From contig NC_134120.1 of assembly GCF_040939455.1 (NCBI RefSeq), positions 53,893,001 through 53,957,000 of the forward strand: a DNA stretch of 64,000 nucleotides, given 5' to 3'. This document shows, in pieces, positions 11,986 through 22,463 of the stretch (positions within the stretch are counted from its first letter, which is position 1; every line of letters begins with the position of its first letter). The notes beneath the pieces are model-generated. The model worked only from the letters and a program-made list of their open reading frames with translations. It had not been told where the DNA came from and made no database searches. The translations under genes and the position numbers were made by a program. Origin of the DNA: Microcebus murinus. Its lineage: Eukaryota > Chordata > Mammalia > Primates > Cheirogaleidae.

Positions 11986-13584
11986 AACACACTCACACAT
12001 CACACATACTAGCAAGGTTGGGGGAAAGAAAAATGGGAAGTGAAAGATGGAGGGGATGGGTAGAGGAAACAGAGACGTGTCTTTTAATTCCCTCAGGGTT
12101 CATTATTTAATTGTTAGTTATTCAGGATAAACTTAAAATCTAACCAGCATTCTCTTATCACAAAACCTTTTTATTGGTAAATTTGTCCTCTTTTAGCTCT
12201 TGGTTATTGGGGAAATGAACACAAGATAAACTTAATGCCGTATTAAATTTTAGTCAAGCATAGCATAGTTGTGAATGTCAGCGTGTTTCCTCCCCACTCG
12301 CACATACACGTTAATATGCCCCCAAATGAAGTGGAAATAACTTCTGGGTTACAGTGTGCTTTCAGAATTGTGCTCCATGACCTTCTTCATTCTAAGTGTC
12401 ACAAGACACAGAAATGACTCAAGCTCCTCCATGAGCTTATAGGACTTTTGAAAATAATTATAAAAGGACACAAATGACTATAAGTCTTCACTGAAAACAA
12501 GTTGTTGTGAGTTTGGGGCAGAGCACTAGTACATGAATACAAGAGCAGACTGTCAGCCCCTGAGAGAGCGTCACTGAGAGTCTCAGGGCTTTGCATCGTG
12601 GAGATTGCTGGGAGTGACCCAAAGTCCCTTGCATGGGGGGGGGGGGGCGCGTTTGAGTAGCCAACCGGAGTCCAGGCCAGGGGGAAGGAGCAGAGGCAAA
12701 GGTGTTTGCGGTAGGAGAATCAGGATCTTAGGACTTGGAAAGTCCAGAAGCAGCTGTGCTGCTTTATTTAGCTGAGTTAGAATCAGGAGGAAGCTCCTTG
12801 CAGATTGAGGGAGGTGGGAAGATCATGATGCTAGGAGGACCCCAGCCAGGTGCTGCAGTCACTGTGGAGCCCAGGAGAGTGTGTTCCCTGGAAGCCATTA
12901 ATGACTAGGATACAGATCGCTAAGGGAAGTGAGGTCAGAGGTGACGTTGCCATCTGTGGCTCCCTGGATGAGACAGAAGAGAGACTCTTTACTCGGTACT
13001 CAAAATGAATTGATTGTGAAAAGGAGATGGAGGCTGGCTTGTGTGTTGGTTGTGTCTGCAGGAGCCAGTGACAATTCCTCTCAGGACAGACGGTTCCCAT
13101 CTGTGCCTTAACTGGGACTTGTCGGCCAGGACCGCCAGCACTGCCTGGTCCCACGTGTGGAGAGCCAGCTGTGCCATCACGCCGCGGTCTGAAGGTGGCG
13201 CCTCGCCAGCGCCCAGGCAGTGGCACTTCACCTTTAGACCGCAGGCTCCACGTTAGGAAAATGAGAAAAATAAAACCTGCATGTGCTAGACACCTGGTCT
13301 GGTGCTTCCTGTGTGGAATAATTTCTGCAACTTTTTTTCTTCATATGTATCTTTGTTTTTCTTCTGTGTCTAGTATATGAGTTCCCTACAAGTTGTTTTT
13401 AAATTGAAAATTTGAAGATCATGTCATATAGCAAATGAAGTGGAAAAGCTGAATGTTTGAAGGAAGCCGATGTTAAAAGTTGTTTTATTAAATTACTTTG
13501 GAAAGCAAGTAATTATTTTTATAGTTTATCCTTTTCTGGGAGAGCTGTTCCAATATGTTGAATAAAAATACTAGATGTGTGAAA
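11986..13584. other. Intron sequence with a G13 run
   Basis: No named repeat. 12635-12647 is a run of 13 G followed by CGCGTTTGAG. 12831-13256 is moderately GC-rich with overlapping frames on both strands (for example 12831-13226 minus and 13041-13256 plus); neither shows homology, splice sites in phase, or a codon pattern, so I do not call a gene. Confidence 0.45.
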
Positions 13585-13645
13585 TAGATGTTAGAGATCC
13601 ATATAGTTCTTTCATTTCATAGGAAGAAATAAGACCCAAAGGAAA
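13585..13645 (+). mobile_element. MIR-like fragment (tentative)
   Basis: ATGTTAGAGATCCATATAG, TTTCATTTCATAGGAAGAAA and TAAGACCCAAAGG resemble the MIR segment that ends in GAGGAAACTGAGGC. Confidence 0.4.
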
Positions 13646-13794
13646 TAATTTAAAACCTAATTGTGTTCGCAAAATTTGGGTCAGACTTCTTCCATAGCTA
13701 TCACTTGGGTTGTGCTACAGAGCAGGGAGCTCTCAGTCTTCTGCTTTCACCTGGACCCTTTACTCTTGCTATTGTATGACCTGACATGCAGCTT

Positions 13795-14170
13795 AGCGTT
13801 TGCTACGTATCAGACTACTCCAAAACCTAAAGGTTTAAAACAACCTCTGCATTTTGCCGTAATTCTGTGGGCCAGCAAAGCGTGGCCTGGGCAGCTCCAG
13901 CTTGGGGTCTCTCAGGCAGCAGTCACTGAAGGCTCAGTGGCATGGCCTTCCGAGGTGGCCCAGCCACGTGGCTGCTGTGATGTGCCTGCAGGCTGGGAGC
14001 TCTGCGGGACTGTGTACACACACGGCCTCTCCAGCGGGCAGGTTCAGGGTCGTGGGACCCCTTACTTGGTGATTGACTTTTCCAGGAGAGAACCTCCCAA
14101 AAAGGTGGAAGATGCACGTACCAGGTGCCCCTTCCTCTACATTCCATTGGTTGCATTTGAATCACTAAAG
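13795..14170. repeat. Old interspersed repeat, family not assigned
   Basis: CAGACTACTCCAAAACCTAA, AGGTTTAAAACAACCTCTGC and ATTCTGTGGGCCAGCAAAGC follow an abundant mammalian repeat whose phrase is ACCCCAAAACTTAGTGGCTT then AAAACAACA and TTCTGTGGGTCAGG. I recognise the phrase but cannot name the family with confidence. The 217-codon frame 13661-14314 covers this repeat and is not a gene. Confidence 0.5.
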
Positions 14171-14333
14171 ATGGCCAGCCCGCCTCTCGAAGTGTCAGAG
14201 ACTGGGCAGATATATATTTTTAATGAAATAATTTTATTAAATGATAAAAAGTACTTATCCCTACATGAAATCAAAGTAGTAAAATCAGCAACACACTGCA
14301 ACATTTGTTTATAAATCTGTAGCGTTTTACATA

Positions 14334-14391
14334 GAAAAGTTTATATATTCTTGGCTGGTTCTGTGGCACAATGGAAAAGTTTATATATTCT
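14334..14391. repeat. 18-bp perfect direct repeat flanking a 22-bp tRNA-Arg-like segment
   Basis: GAAAAGTTTATATATTCT occurs at 14334-14351 and again at 14374-14391. Between them are 22 bases (14352-14373). GGTTCTGTGGCACAATGG at 14357-14374 is 16/18 identical, from memory, to the 5' end of tRNA-Arg(TCT). The pattern looks like a short insertion with a target-site duplication. Confidence 0.6.
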
Positions 14392-16226
14392 AACTGGAAT
14401 CATGAATTTCTCAAAAAGGTAAGAAAACTTATTAACAGAAGTTGCTGTTGAATGCTGTTATTCTGTGAATGTTACAGATTTGATTTTTATATTCATTATC
14501 AACTTATGCATATTGTACAGTAGATGTTCCTGGTATAGAATAGTGCTTTCAATTTGTAAATGCAAGAAAAATGTGTCCATATTTATCATAGCTCATGTGT
14601 ATTAATATAATTGTACACATAAGAATTTTCATATCATACTTAGGTTTTTAAATCACCACATCTTTGTGTTTGTAGCTGTAAGAAGTTAGGAGGAAGGGGA
14701 GATAAATCAAAGTCCGCTTTACCTCTTTGTGTGTTTGTGTCCTTGCTCTGGATTCCTTCCTAAATAGTTTCTTTTGTGTTGGATCAGGGAGAATTCTACC
14801 AGATTTGGTGGAGCATTTCACATGACTAGACCCAACAGAAAGTCTCTGATATTAAGAAGTAAAAGTTGTATTTTTTTTTTAAGTTGATATCACTGGTCAA
14901 AATTCACTTCATCATAACCCTGTAAACCTGCTGGCTACCTACCTGTCTGCTGAACAATCACTGTGATATTCTAAAACAGTTGACCTTTATTCAGACAGAA
15001 TTATCAACTGAAAGGTGATACACATTTCATTACTGTGATAGAGTGTGGTGCGTGGTCATTCTCACAGAGACAGGTAGCTTTTCTGAGTGCAGACTCAGAG
15101 CTCGCACATGTGGGAGTGTAAAGAGGGACCCTTTGGTGCCCCCTGGGAGGAGGGCTGGCAGCACCCTCCTCTGTGGTGTTTTTCTGGCATTTATTGATGG
15201 GTACCTGTACTGAGCAACTCTTGGATTATTCCAGTGTTGCTTCAGGGAATCAGGGTTACTTTTCTGATACAGTAAGAATAAGGTAGCTCTCCCTGCCAGA
15301 CGGACTTTCAATCTTACCTGAATTCAGTTTTTAAGAGAGTTTTTCTCAGCATTAGAAACTGTTTTTTAAACAAAAAGGCATAAAGCATTTATCATTCTAG
15401 CAAATGTAAATATCTTAATTTTCTATAAGTCCATCAGTTCAGGGTTTCTCTCATTGTCCTAAGTTTGCTTCAGAATTCAGAGACATAGGAAGAGTGTGGG
15501 CAGGTGCCAGAGGCTAGCTCCTTGGGGTGACATCATCCTTGCAAACATCTTCAGAGGCACCTGCCCACCTCCCCTCTACAAGGGACTCGTGTGGCGCCTT
15601 GTTCAGGTAACCCCAAGGCCTTGGCTTTTGAAGTTCCAGTTCCTTGTCTCTGCCTTTCTTATGCCATCTCCTTCCACTGACCGAGTGTGAAGAAGGGCAA
15701 AGGAATATAAGACAATATGGGAAGATAACCTGAACTAGTATGAATCACTACACAGTGTGTTTTGTGAATTGTTAAAACTTCAGATGCATTCATACAGATG
15801 TCATTGAAGAATATAACACATTGCTTTTAAAGATAAATGTACAGTTAATATAATTTCATTTAATTTTGTTTATCAGGTAGACTGAGTTAATTGTAAAATC
15901 ATCTCAGTTATATGTGAGAAAAATATTTTAGTGTCCTCACATAATCAGAGGTTATCATATAAAAATTTTTTTGATTAGGGTGAATTTTGTTTTTCTCCAT
16001 AAATTGTTTTATTTTGTGTAGGCGAGTTCTGAGAAAGAACTTAAGCATCTTCTTCCTCTTTCATTAAGCAAGCGTCAAGTGAGGGTTTGTTATATACCAA
16101 GTACCTATTGTTGACTGTATCCAGCGTGTTCTTTATTTTTAATATCCTGTGGGGCCATACTAATGCCAGAGGGGATCAGCTCAGTTATCATAAACTATCA
16201 TTGATGATACTCTTTTTTGTTTCTAG
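14392..16226. other. Intron end next to the 274-bp PTPRM exon
   Basis: No named repeat. AT-rich, with pyrimidine runs close to the acceptor at 16226. Frame 15030-15311 (minus) is unsupported. Confidence 0.45.
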
Positions 16227-16500
16227 TGTCTATCAGATAGTTGTTGAGGAAGAACGTCCTCGAAGAACTAAAAAGACAACAGAAGTCTTAAAGTGCTACC
16301 CAGTACCAATTCACTTCCAGAATGTATCAATCCTGAACTCTCAGTACTACTTTGCTGCGGAATTTCCAGCAGACAGCCTCCAAGCTGCAAAGCCTTTTAC
16401 TATTGGTGATAATAAGACATACAGTGGATACTGGAACACTCCCCTTCTGCCCCATAAAAGCTACAGAATTTATTTCCAAGCTGCTAGTAGAGCCAATGGG
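16227..16500 (+). CDS. PTPRM: PTPRM exon, end of fourth FNIII region with proprotein cleavage cluster (274 bp)
   Basis: This exon encodes 91 codons of extracellular domain, starting VYQIVVEEERPRRTKK and ending FQAASRANG. The acceptor is TTTTTTGTTTCTAG ending at 16226 and the donor is GTAAGT from 16501. The first base, T16227, completes a codon begun in the previous exon (phase 2), and the exon ends on a whole codon (phase 0). The run ERPRRTKK is basic; RPRR fits the furin pattern R-X-K/R-R and lies where R2B phosphatases are cut into two non-covalently joined subunits (known for the family; exact bond inferred). Two N-glycosylation sequons are visible, NVS and NKT. There are no stops or frameshifts. 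The frame runs on past the donor for about 15 codons before a stop, so the apparent longer open frame from 16087 to 16548 is the exon plus intron read-through. The product matches PTPRM better than PTPRK, whose equivalent segment I recall as CYQVP-type. Confidence 0.96.
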
Positions 16501-17480
16501 GTAAGTTTTTTAGATGACTATTTACTTAGGCTATTCTTGGGTTGTTAATGTGAACATAGATTAATCAAATAGTAGTAAAAAATGAAGTCATGCTTTTGTG
16601 TATTTTTACTTGCAAACAAATGTGGGTTTTTCTTTCTAAAATTATTTTCATCCAGAGAATATCCATCTTTTTTTTGTTATTAGGAGAATATATGATCATC
16701 ATGAGAGGTTTTATTTTCACTTCTTTCTTGTTGCCAAAAGTTGGCTAGTAATTCTTAGCTTACTATTTTACAGGAAAATAGTATAGCCACAACACATACA
16801 TTCAGCGCATTTACAATTTCGTGAGATTCACAGCATCTGTCTTTTCAGCACATGCTGTCCCATTTCCTTAGTTCCATGACAGTTTATGGTTCCTATAGCT
16901 GTGACTAAATTAGATATCTTTTTTCCTAAGTGAAAACAGCTTTAGAAAGATGAGATGGAAACAAAATGAAAACTGTCATTGAATCAGTTCTGAATTTCTT
17001 TCCCTTTCCTATTCAGACCAATCCAGAACTCTGATGAGGTTTTAAAGTCTCCTTAGACAGAAGGAAATGTTTTCCAGATACCATGGTGGTTTCCCTCCTC
17101 CATAGATAGCTTAAGTTTAGGTATCATGACAGACTTAACTTTTGCCAGTGAAGGGGGGCAGATCTCAGATGCAGAGTTCTTCTTCTCCAACACTGTTTGC
17201 ACAGGGGCAAGCAAGCACAGGGCTGGAGAAGGAGGTCTGGGGCCACCAGGCTGAGACATTTTGTGGGTAACTCCCGGCTCATTATCTGGTCCAGAAGTGC
17301 CCAGCACCACGAGCACTGGACCCAGAAAATGTATCTGAGTATCCCAAATGTATCCCAGGCCACACTTGGGACAGTGACTCTTTCCTAATCAGTGTTATTT
17401 AAATAGGACTATAGATATTTCTATTTGTTTTAAATAAAACATGAATAATGATTTTTTTTCCCTCTTTTTGTTTGACACAG
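16501..17480 (+). other. PTPRM: PTPRM intron, 980 bp
   Basis: Starts GTAAGT and ends TTTGACACAG. Contains a polyadenylation hexamer AATAAA at 17433-17438, just before the pyrimidine tract of the next acceptor. No repeat recognised. The opposed frames at 17053-17316 (minus) and 17197-17388 (plus) are unsupported. Confidence 0.85.
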
Positions 17481-17517
17481 GAAACCAAAATAGACTGTGT
17501 CCGAGTGGCCACAAAAG
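17481..17517 (+). CDS. PTPRM: PTPRM 37-bp exon, extracellular stalk
   Basis: This small exon encodes ETKIDCVRVATK plus the first base of a glycine codon. It follows a strong pyrimidine tract with acceptor GACACAG ending at 17480 and is followed by donor GTAGGT from 17518. It enters in phase 0 and leaves in phase 1, which fits the exons on both sides exactly. It continues the membrane-proximal part of the ectodomain and adds one cysteine. From memory, human PTPRM has Q where this copy has R in CVRVATK. Its length is not a multiple of three, so skipping it would shift the frame and remove the membrane helix and both phosphatase domains. It is too short for an open-frame search and was found by continuing the protein from the preceding exon. 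Confidence 0.93.
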
Positions 17518-19039
17518 GTAGGTTGACATTGTGGGATGCTCTCCTAGATTATGTCCCTTGAAATTTATTTTACACTGTGTTTCAAAACTTCTTGAAATGC
17601 AACCTTATTGAAATAAGTATGTATGTGTATATTTATATATATAAATATAATATTTAATATAGGAATGTATGCATGTATATATTAGGATCATAGGGCAGTT
17701 AGCATTGACCAACTGTATTTCATGTATATACTTTTAAAAGTAAGAAGCCATACTGTTGTGTTCCAAACAGTTTTTAATGGTTATCTTTTTCAAAATTATT
17801 TTGAAATAAAACTAATTTTTATATGATCTCGGTACTCATTTCATTTTTACAATTATAGTACCATACCTGGTAGTCCTATATCAGGTGAATCTTCATAAAC
17901 GAATGAGTAAAATATTATCTGCTGTTTCTAAGTGGCAATCCTAGTTATAATAGCAGTATAAAGTGGAGTCTACGTGGGCTTTTTTCACTGTTGATGCATG
18001 GCTCTATAAACCCAGTAACCAGGTGATGTTATGCAGAACTTCTATTTCCTAGGCCTGGTTAAAATCCTGAGAAAATGTGATTAAGGATGAGCTGTAGAAG
18101 TGGGTAGAGTGAGTCACCATAAGCTTCCCGCATAGCACCTCCTGAAGAAGAAAGTGCAGATGTGTGTTTGTGAGCATGAGCTTAAACAATCTTGTCAACC
18201 TTACAGTGTTGTTTTAACCGTCACATGTGGAAGGAAGTGTATGAGGAAATGCTTTGAGATATTTAAAATGCTGTATTAAAATGAGGCATTATAAATTAAC
18301 ACTTATAATTAAATACCCTCTTTCAGACCATTAGCATAACCATGAGTACAATGGGAAGTTCTGCGTGATTTAATCTTTAAATGATGGCGAAAGGCATCAT
18401 TGGGTGCATGGCATGAGATTTCATCAGGTCATACGTGATGAGTTCTGTTGCATAAAAATATCTTGTCCTTGCTGTTGTTTAAGTTTCAGGTGACATACTA
18501 TACTTTGAATATAACATGAATGTATATGTGCATTTTCAGAGTTCCCCTTGAATTCTTCATGAAGATATATGACTTTTTTATTTAGTCTTAGTACAACAAA
18601 AGTCCCTTGGTTGCATGTTTTGTGCCAGGCATTGTGTGAGGTACTCCCCTCATTCGTATTTTGTTTGTCCTCATGGGCTCATAGTTCTATTTCCAAGAAT
18701 CTGCTTATATTGATTTTAAAACACTCAACTCTTCATGTCATATTGTACCTGATTAAGTTCCTTTATTTATAGGAATAAATTAATAGTAAATGAAATTATA
18801 GCAGTTTACATATTTCCTAAACTGCCATATGCTATCAGCTATTAATTATCACAGTATTACGAAGCCCTTGAACTAGGTGTTTATTTCATGCTTTTAGATT
18901 TCCATGTTATGGTCCGTGTTCAAGAACAAGAATTTCAAAATATTGTTTTATTACATTCCACTTACCCTTAAAGTGTGAAAAAAGTAAATCTAGTTTCAGG
19001 GTGTCTAATTTATAATGCCTTATGTTTAACATGACAGCT
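17518..19039. other. PTPRM: Start of the 29.9-kb PTPRM intron (17518-47386), nothing recognised
   Basis: Donor GTAGGT at 17518. AT-rich, with a TATATA-rich stretch at about 17620-17690. No repeat identified in this section. Confidence 0.5.
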
Positions 19040-19275
19040 GGACGTTTTGAAATCACTTTCATACATGTGCTCTTATTTATTTCTTCACCACTACTGTGAA
19101 AAGGGAAACAGGTACTACTGCTACTCTTATTTTTATGGTGAAGAAAATGCATATTTTTAGAGATGGAATTGCCTTACCAAGGTCACTCAGCTAATAATCT
19201 GTGGGTCAAGGGTTGACCCACACATTTGGAATTCTGCATCCAGTGTTTCTTTCACTGTATTTCATGGCTTTTCAC
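19040..19275 (+). mobile_element. MIR SINE
   Basis: Near full MIR body: CAGGTACTACTGCTACTCTT, TATTTTTATGGTGAAGAAAA, ACCAAGGTCACTCAGCTAAT and GGAATTCTGCATCCAGTGTT match, in order, the blocks TAGGTACTATTATTATCC, GATGAGGAAACTGAGG, CCAAGGTCACACAGCTAGTA and the terminal segment. Confidence 0.85.
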
Positions 19276-22200
19276 CCAACAGAAACTCTGGCCAACTATA
19301 GTATTGTGTAGTATAAGTGTCTGACCTCACCTGTTAAAATTGAGTCATTGCCCAGTTTGCTGTGAAATAGTGAAATATCTGTCATCATGCTCATTTACAT
19401 TGTTAAATAATTATATAAATAACACACTAGTAAATGTGGAAACCTGACAAGTTTGCTGTTTTCACAATAGATTGAATTAGATAGTGATTTGGATCATTTT
19501 CTTCCATCAGCTAAATTTCATCAATATTGTAATTTGTTTTTCAATTCACTAAAGGATGATTAGGCAATCAGGTGACCTGATTGACTAAATATCCCCCACT
19601 CGTATTTTCTGAGTCATTTGAAGACGTTTACACAGCATCAAACTCTATCCAAATAACCTCTTTGGGAGAAAGAGGGAAACAAATTTTAATATTCACTGCA
19701 TAACGTTGTTATTTCTGTTTTATAAAATGATAGCACAAGAGAAAACCTTGGGAGATATTCTCCCCCTCGCCCCCTCCCGGCAAAACTATGCTGTTTCATG
19801 CTATCTTATTAAGTTCTACATGGATAGATTCAACAACCCTCCTTTACAGCACAGTGTAATGTTTCACCACCTTTATAATCAGAAAATTTTTCCTTATTCA
19901 TACTTAAAATTCTTTCTGCGTCACAAGCAGCCATTCCATCTTGACTACTTAATCAAAACAGAGAAACAGGAAGAGCTAGTGATTTCATTGGTACCATACA
20001 GTAAAGATGTTTAAAATTTAAGAGTTCAAACATCCTGTGTGTGTTTTGCCACTTACTACTCACAGAGTAGTGGCTCAATTTAATTTTCAGATGCTAAACT
20101 GCATTCCTAAGCAACATTTTTAATCTATAAAGGTTTCAGTGTTCGCCTAAAACAACTGTTGACAAGTATCTTTATGGAGAAAGTATGGAGGTGGATTTGT
20201 TTTCACAAAGAGCTAGTTTGCAATTTCAGGAAAGGGTATGTCTCTTAAAAATACGTTTCATACTATTTATAAATTTATTATTGTGATTATTTTAATCATT
20301 CCAAAGGTATATTTTGACACTCATCATCTTAAATATAAAGTCTATAAATATTAGACAGGGAAAACCCTAAGATGTGTTATTACATATCTGCATATGTGTG
20401 GGGGATTGCCTATATTTCTATGTATCCTCCTTTAAGTTATGCATCTAGATTCCCCTATAACTATATGTGACCATAGTTTGATTGTTGGCTGTAGACAAAC
20501 TCATCACAGAATATTCTCTCTTGAGTTAATAGAGAAAGGGACCACACAATAGGGCATATATGATATTTGTATGTTACCCTCCCAATTCAAAGGATTATTT
20601 TTAATCTGTATGGTGGAGTGAATAGAATAGCTTTTAACTATTCTTAGACTCTCCAAAATTTTATTTTGTTTTTTAATCACATTCACATTTTTATAGTTGG
20701 ATTATTTTCATGACCATTTGGTCCAACTGTGTCTTAGTAATTAGTATATGTATTTTCTTTAATTTACATATTTATTATGGCTATCTTATGGTAATTAGTA
20801 GGGTAGAAACTCTTTATGCTACTTTTGGAAGGCTTTGTTAATGATCAATTCTAAACTGACAGTGCACACTAAAAAAAATCAACATCTGTCTTACTAATAA
20901 ATTAGATTTCTTATATTAAATTAGGTATATTCATTTTAGTTGATTAACAATAAGTATAAACTACATACATTAATCTTCCATAAAATAAATATGATGCCAC
21001 TTATGTTTGTCCTTTATAGTATAGCCATTTGGAAGCTTTTCCTATTATCCATTTTTTTTTTAATTATTTGAGTGCCTACTCTATGTTAGGCATAGAGTAA
21101 TCTGTAAGACTTCCAAGTACAGATACATAAATATATCAACTTTAAATTTTAAAGATTTTAAGTTAATAAAAATTTGGGGGCTCTTGTTTTGTTTTGGTGT
21201 ATAGAGGGTAACCATAGATATTAATTTGTTCATCTCCTTGTGTGAGTTAGCTATCAGAAGTATAGCTAGAAATGAAAACAAAACTGGCATGAAAACACAT
21301 ACTACATTCTTTCTAAAAGTATTAGAAAAGTCAGATTATAAACTTTAAGCAAAAATAAGACAAACCATTATTCCAACATTATATTTTAAAGTGAATTTTC
21401 TATGAAAAATATCTTCACTGTTTGTAAGTTTAGTATTTTTATTTAACTTAAATTTGTACTGGAATGTGAATATGCTCTGCTGGAAGGTCTTGAAGGAACT
21501 TTGAAGGATTTTCATTGTTCTGATACAATTTCTCACTATATTCACAAATTTGAACATTTCTTTTTTTAATCACTAGGCTCTTTGAGAAGTTTCTCCAGAT
21601 TGTTTTTCTATTCACTGTTTTGTTCCAAGAAATACCATCCTTTCTAGGCTATAATGCTACAGAATGAAAGGGCGGTGATAAAACAACTGAAAAGAATGTC
21701 TGTTGAGAAGTAGAGTGAATTAAGATTGCTTTTAATTACTCATATTCAATACTTGAGAAAACATGTTATATAGCAAGACAATTATATGTGCTAATCTGCC
21801 ATTATTTAGGCTATTGATTTAGAAATAGGAACATATATATCATTCATCATTTTATAGGGAAAGTATTTTTTCTTATTTTGTCTTTATAATGTACATGAGT
21901 ACATTAAATTCCCCTGAGAAATTCCTAAAGAATTCCTAAAGAAAAGAAACCTGAAAAACTATATGCTTCTCATATTTATTTGACTCAAAGTCAGTTTTCA
22001 AGGAATGCTAGAGTCATGCAAAACACAATTTGGTAAAGGCTGGTTCAGCAAGTTCAGAAGATCCCATTACACGTAAGTGAAATACGTGAGCCACTTGATG
22101 CATTATTTATTTACTCTTGCAGGCATACCTCCATACTTAAAAGGAGCCTAAATTTATCAGCACTGGATATCTTCATCAAAATATAGGGTTAGAATTTATT

Positions 22201-22278
22201 TTCATCAATTGGAATTGACTTTGTTTTACCAAATTTAATGATATCTCTTTTATAATGCATTCTTGTTGATATTTTAAG
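19276..22278. other. Intron sequence, repeat-poor
   Basis: AT-rich. Only a short possible L2 3'-end in antisense at 21058-21110 (ATTTGAGTGCCTACTCTATG, TTAGGCATAG). A small tandem AATTCCTAAAG occurs near 21920. Frames such as 19706-20014 are unsupported. Confidence 0.45.
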
Positions 22279-22463
22279 GTAAAGGTCAACAAACTTTTTA
22301 TGTTAATGGACAGATAATATTCTAGTCTTCGTGGGCCATATGATGTCTGTTACAGATACTCAGCTTTGCCATTGCTGGTCAAGGGTAGCCATAGGCAATA
22401 TGTAAACAATTGAGCATGGCCATGTTTCAATAAAACTTCATTTGCAAAAGCAGGTAATGGGCC
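22279..22463. mobile_element. MER58/MER3-like hAT-Charlie element
   Basis: AAAGGTCAACAAACTTTTTA, TCTTCGTGGGCCATATGATG, TAGCCATAGGCAATATGTAA and TTTCAATAAAACTTCATTTG match in order the consensus GGTCGGCAAACTTTTTCTG, GGCTTTGCGGGCCATACGG, CAGCCATAGACAATACG and TTCCAATAAAACTTTATTT. The last part, towards the second terminal repeat, is worn. Confidence 0.8.

Noticed and set aside
13661..14314. 217-codon frame, the longest in the window
   Set aside because: It covers an interspersed repeat and its flanks, and shows no domain or codon pattern.
1..16226. The preceding PTPRM exon (end of FNIII-4, expected to finish near RGAPVS)
   Set aside because: No matching segment with acceptor and phase-2 donor was found.
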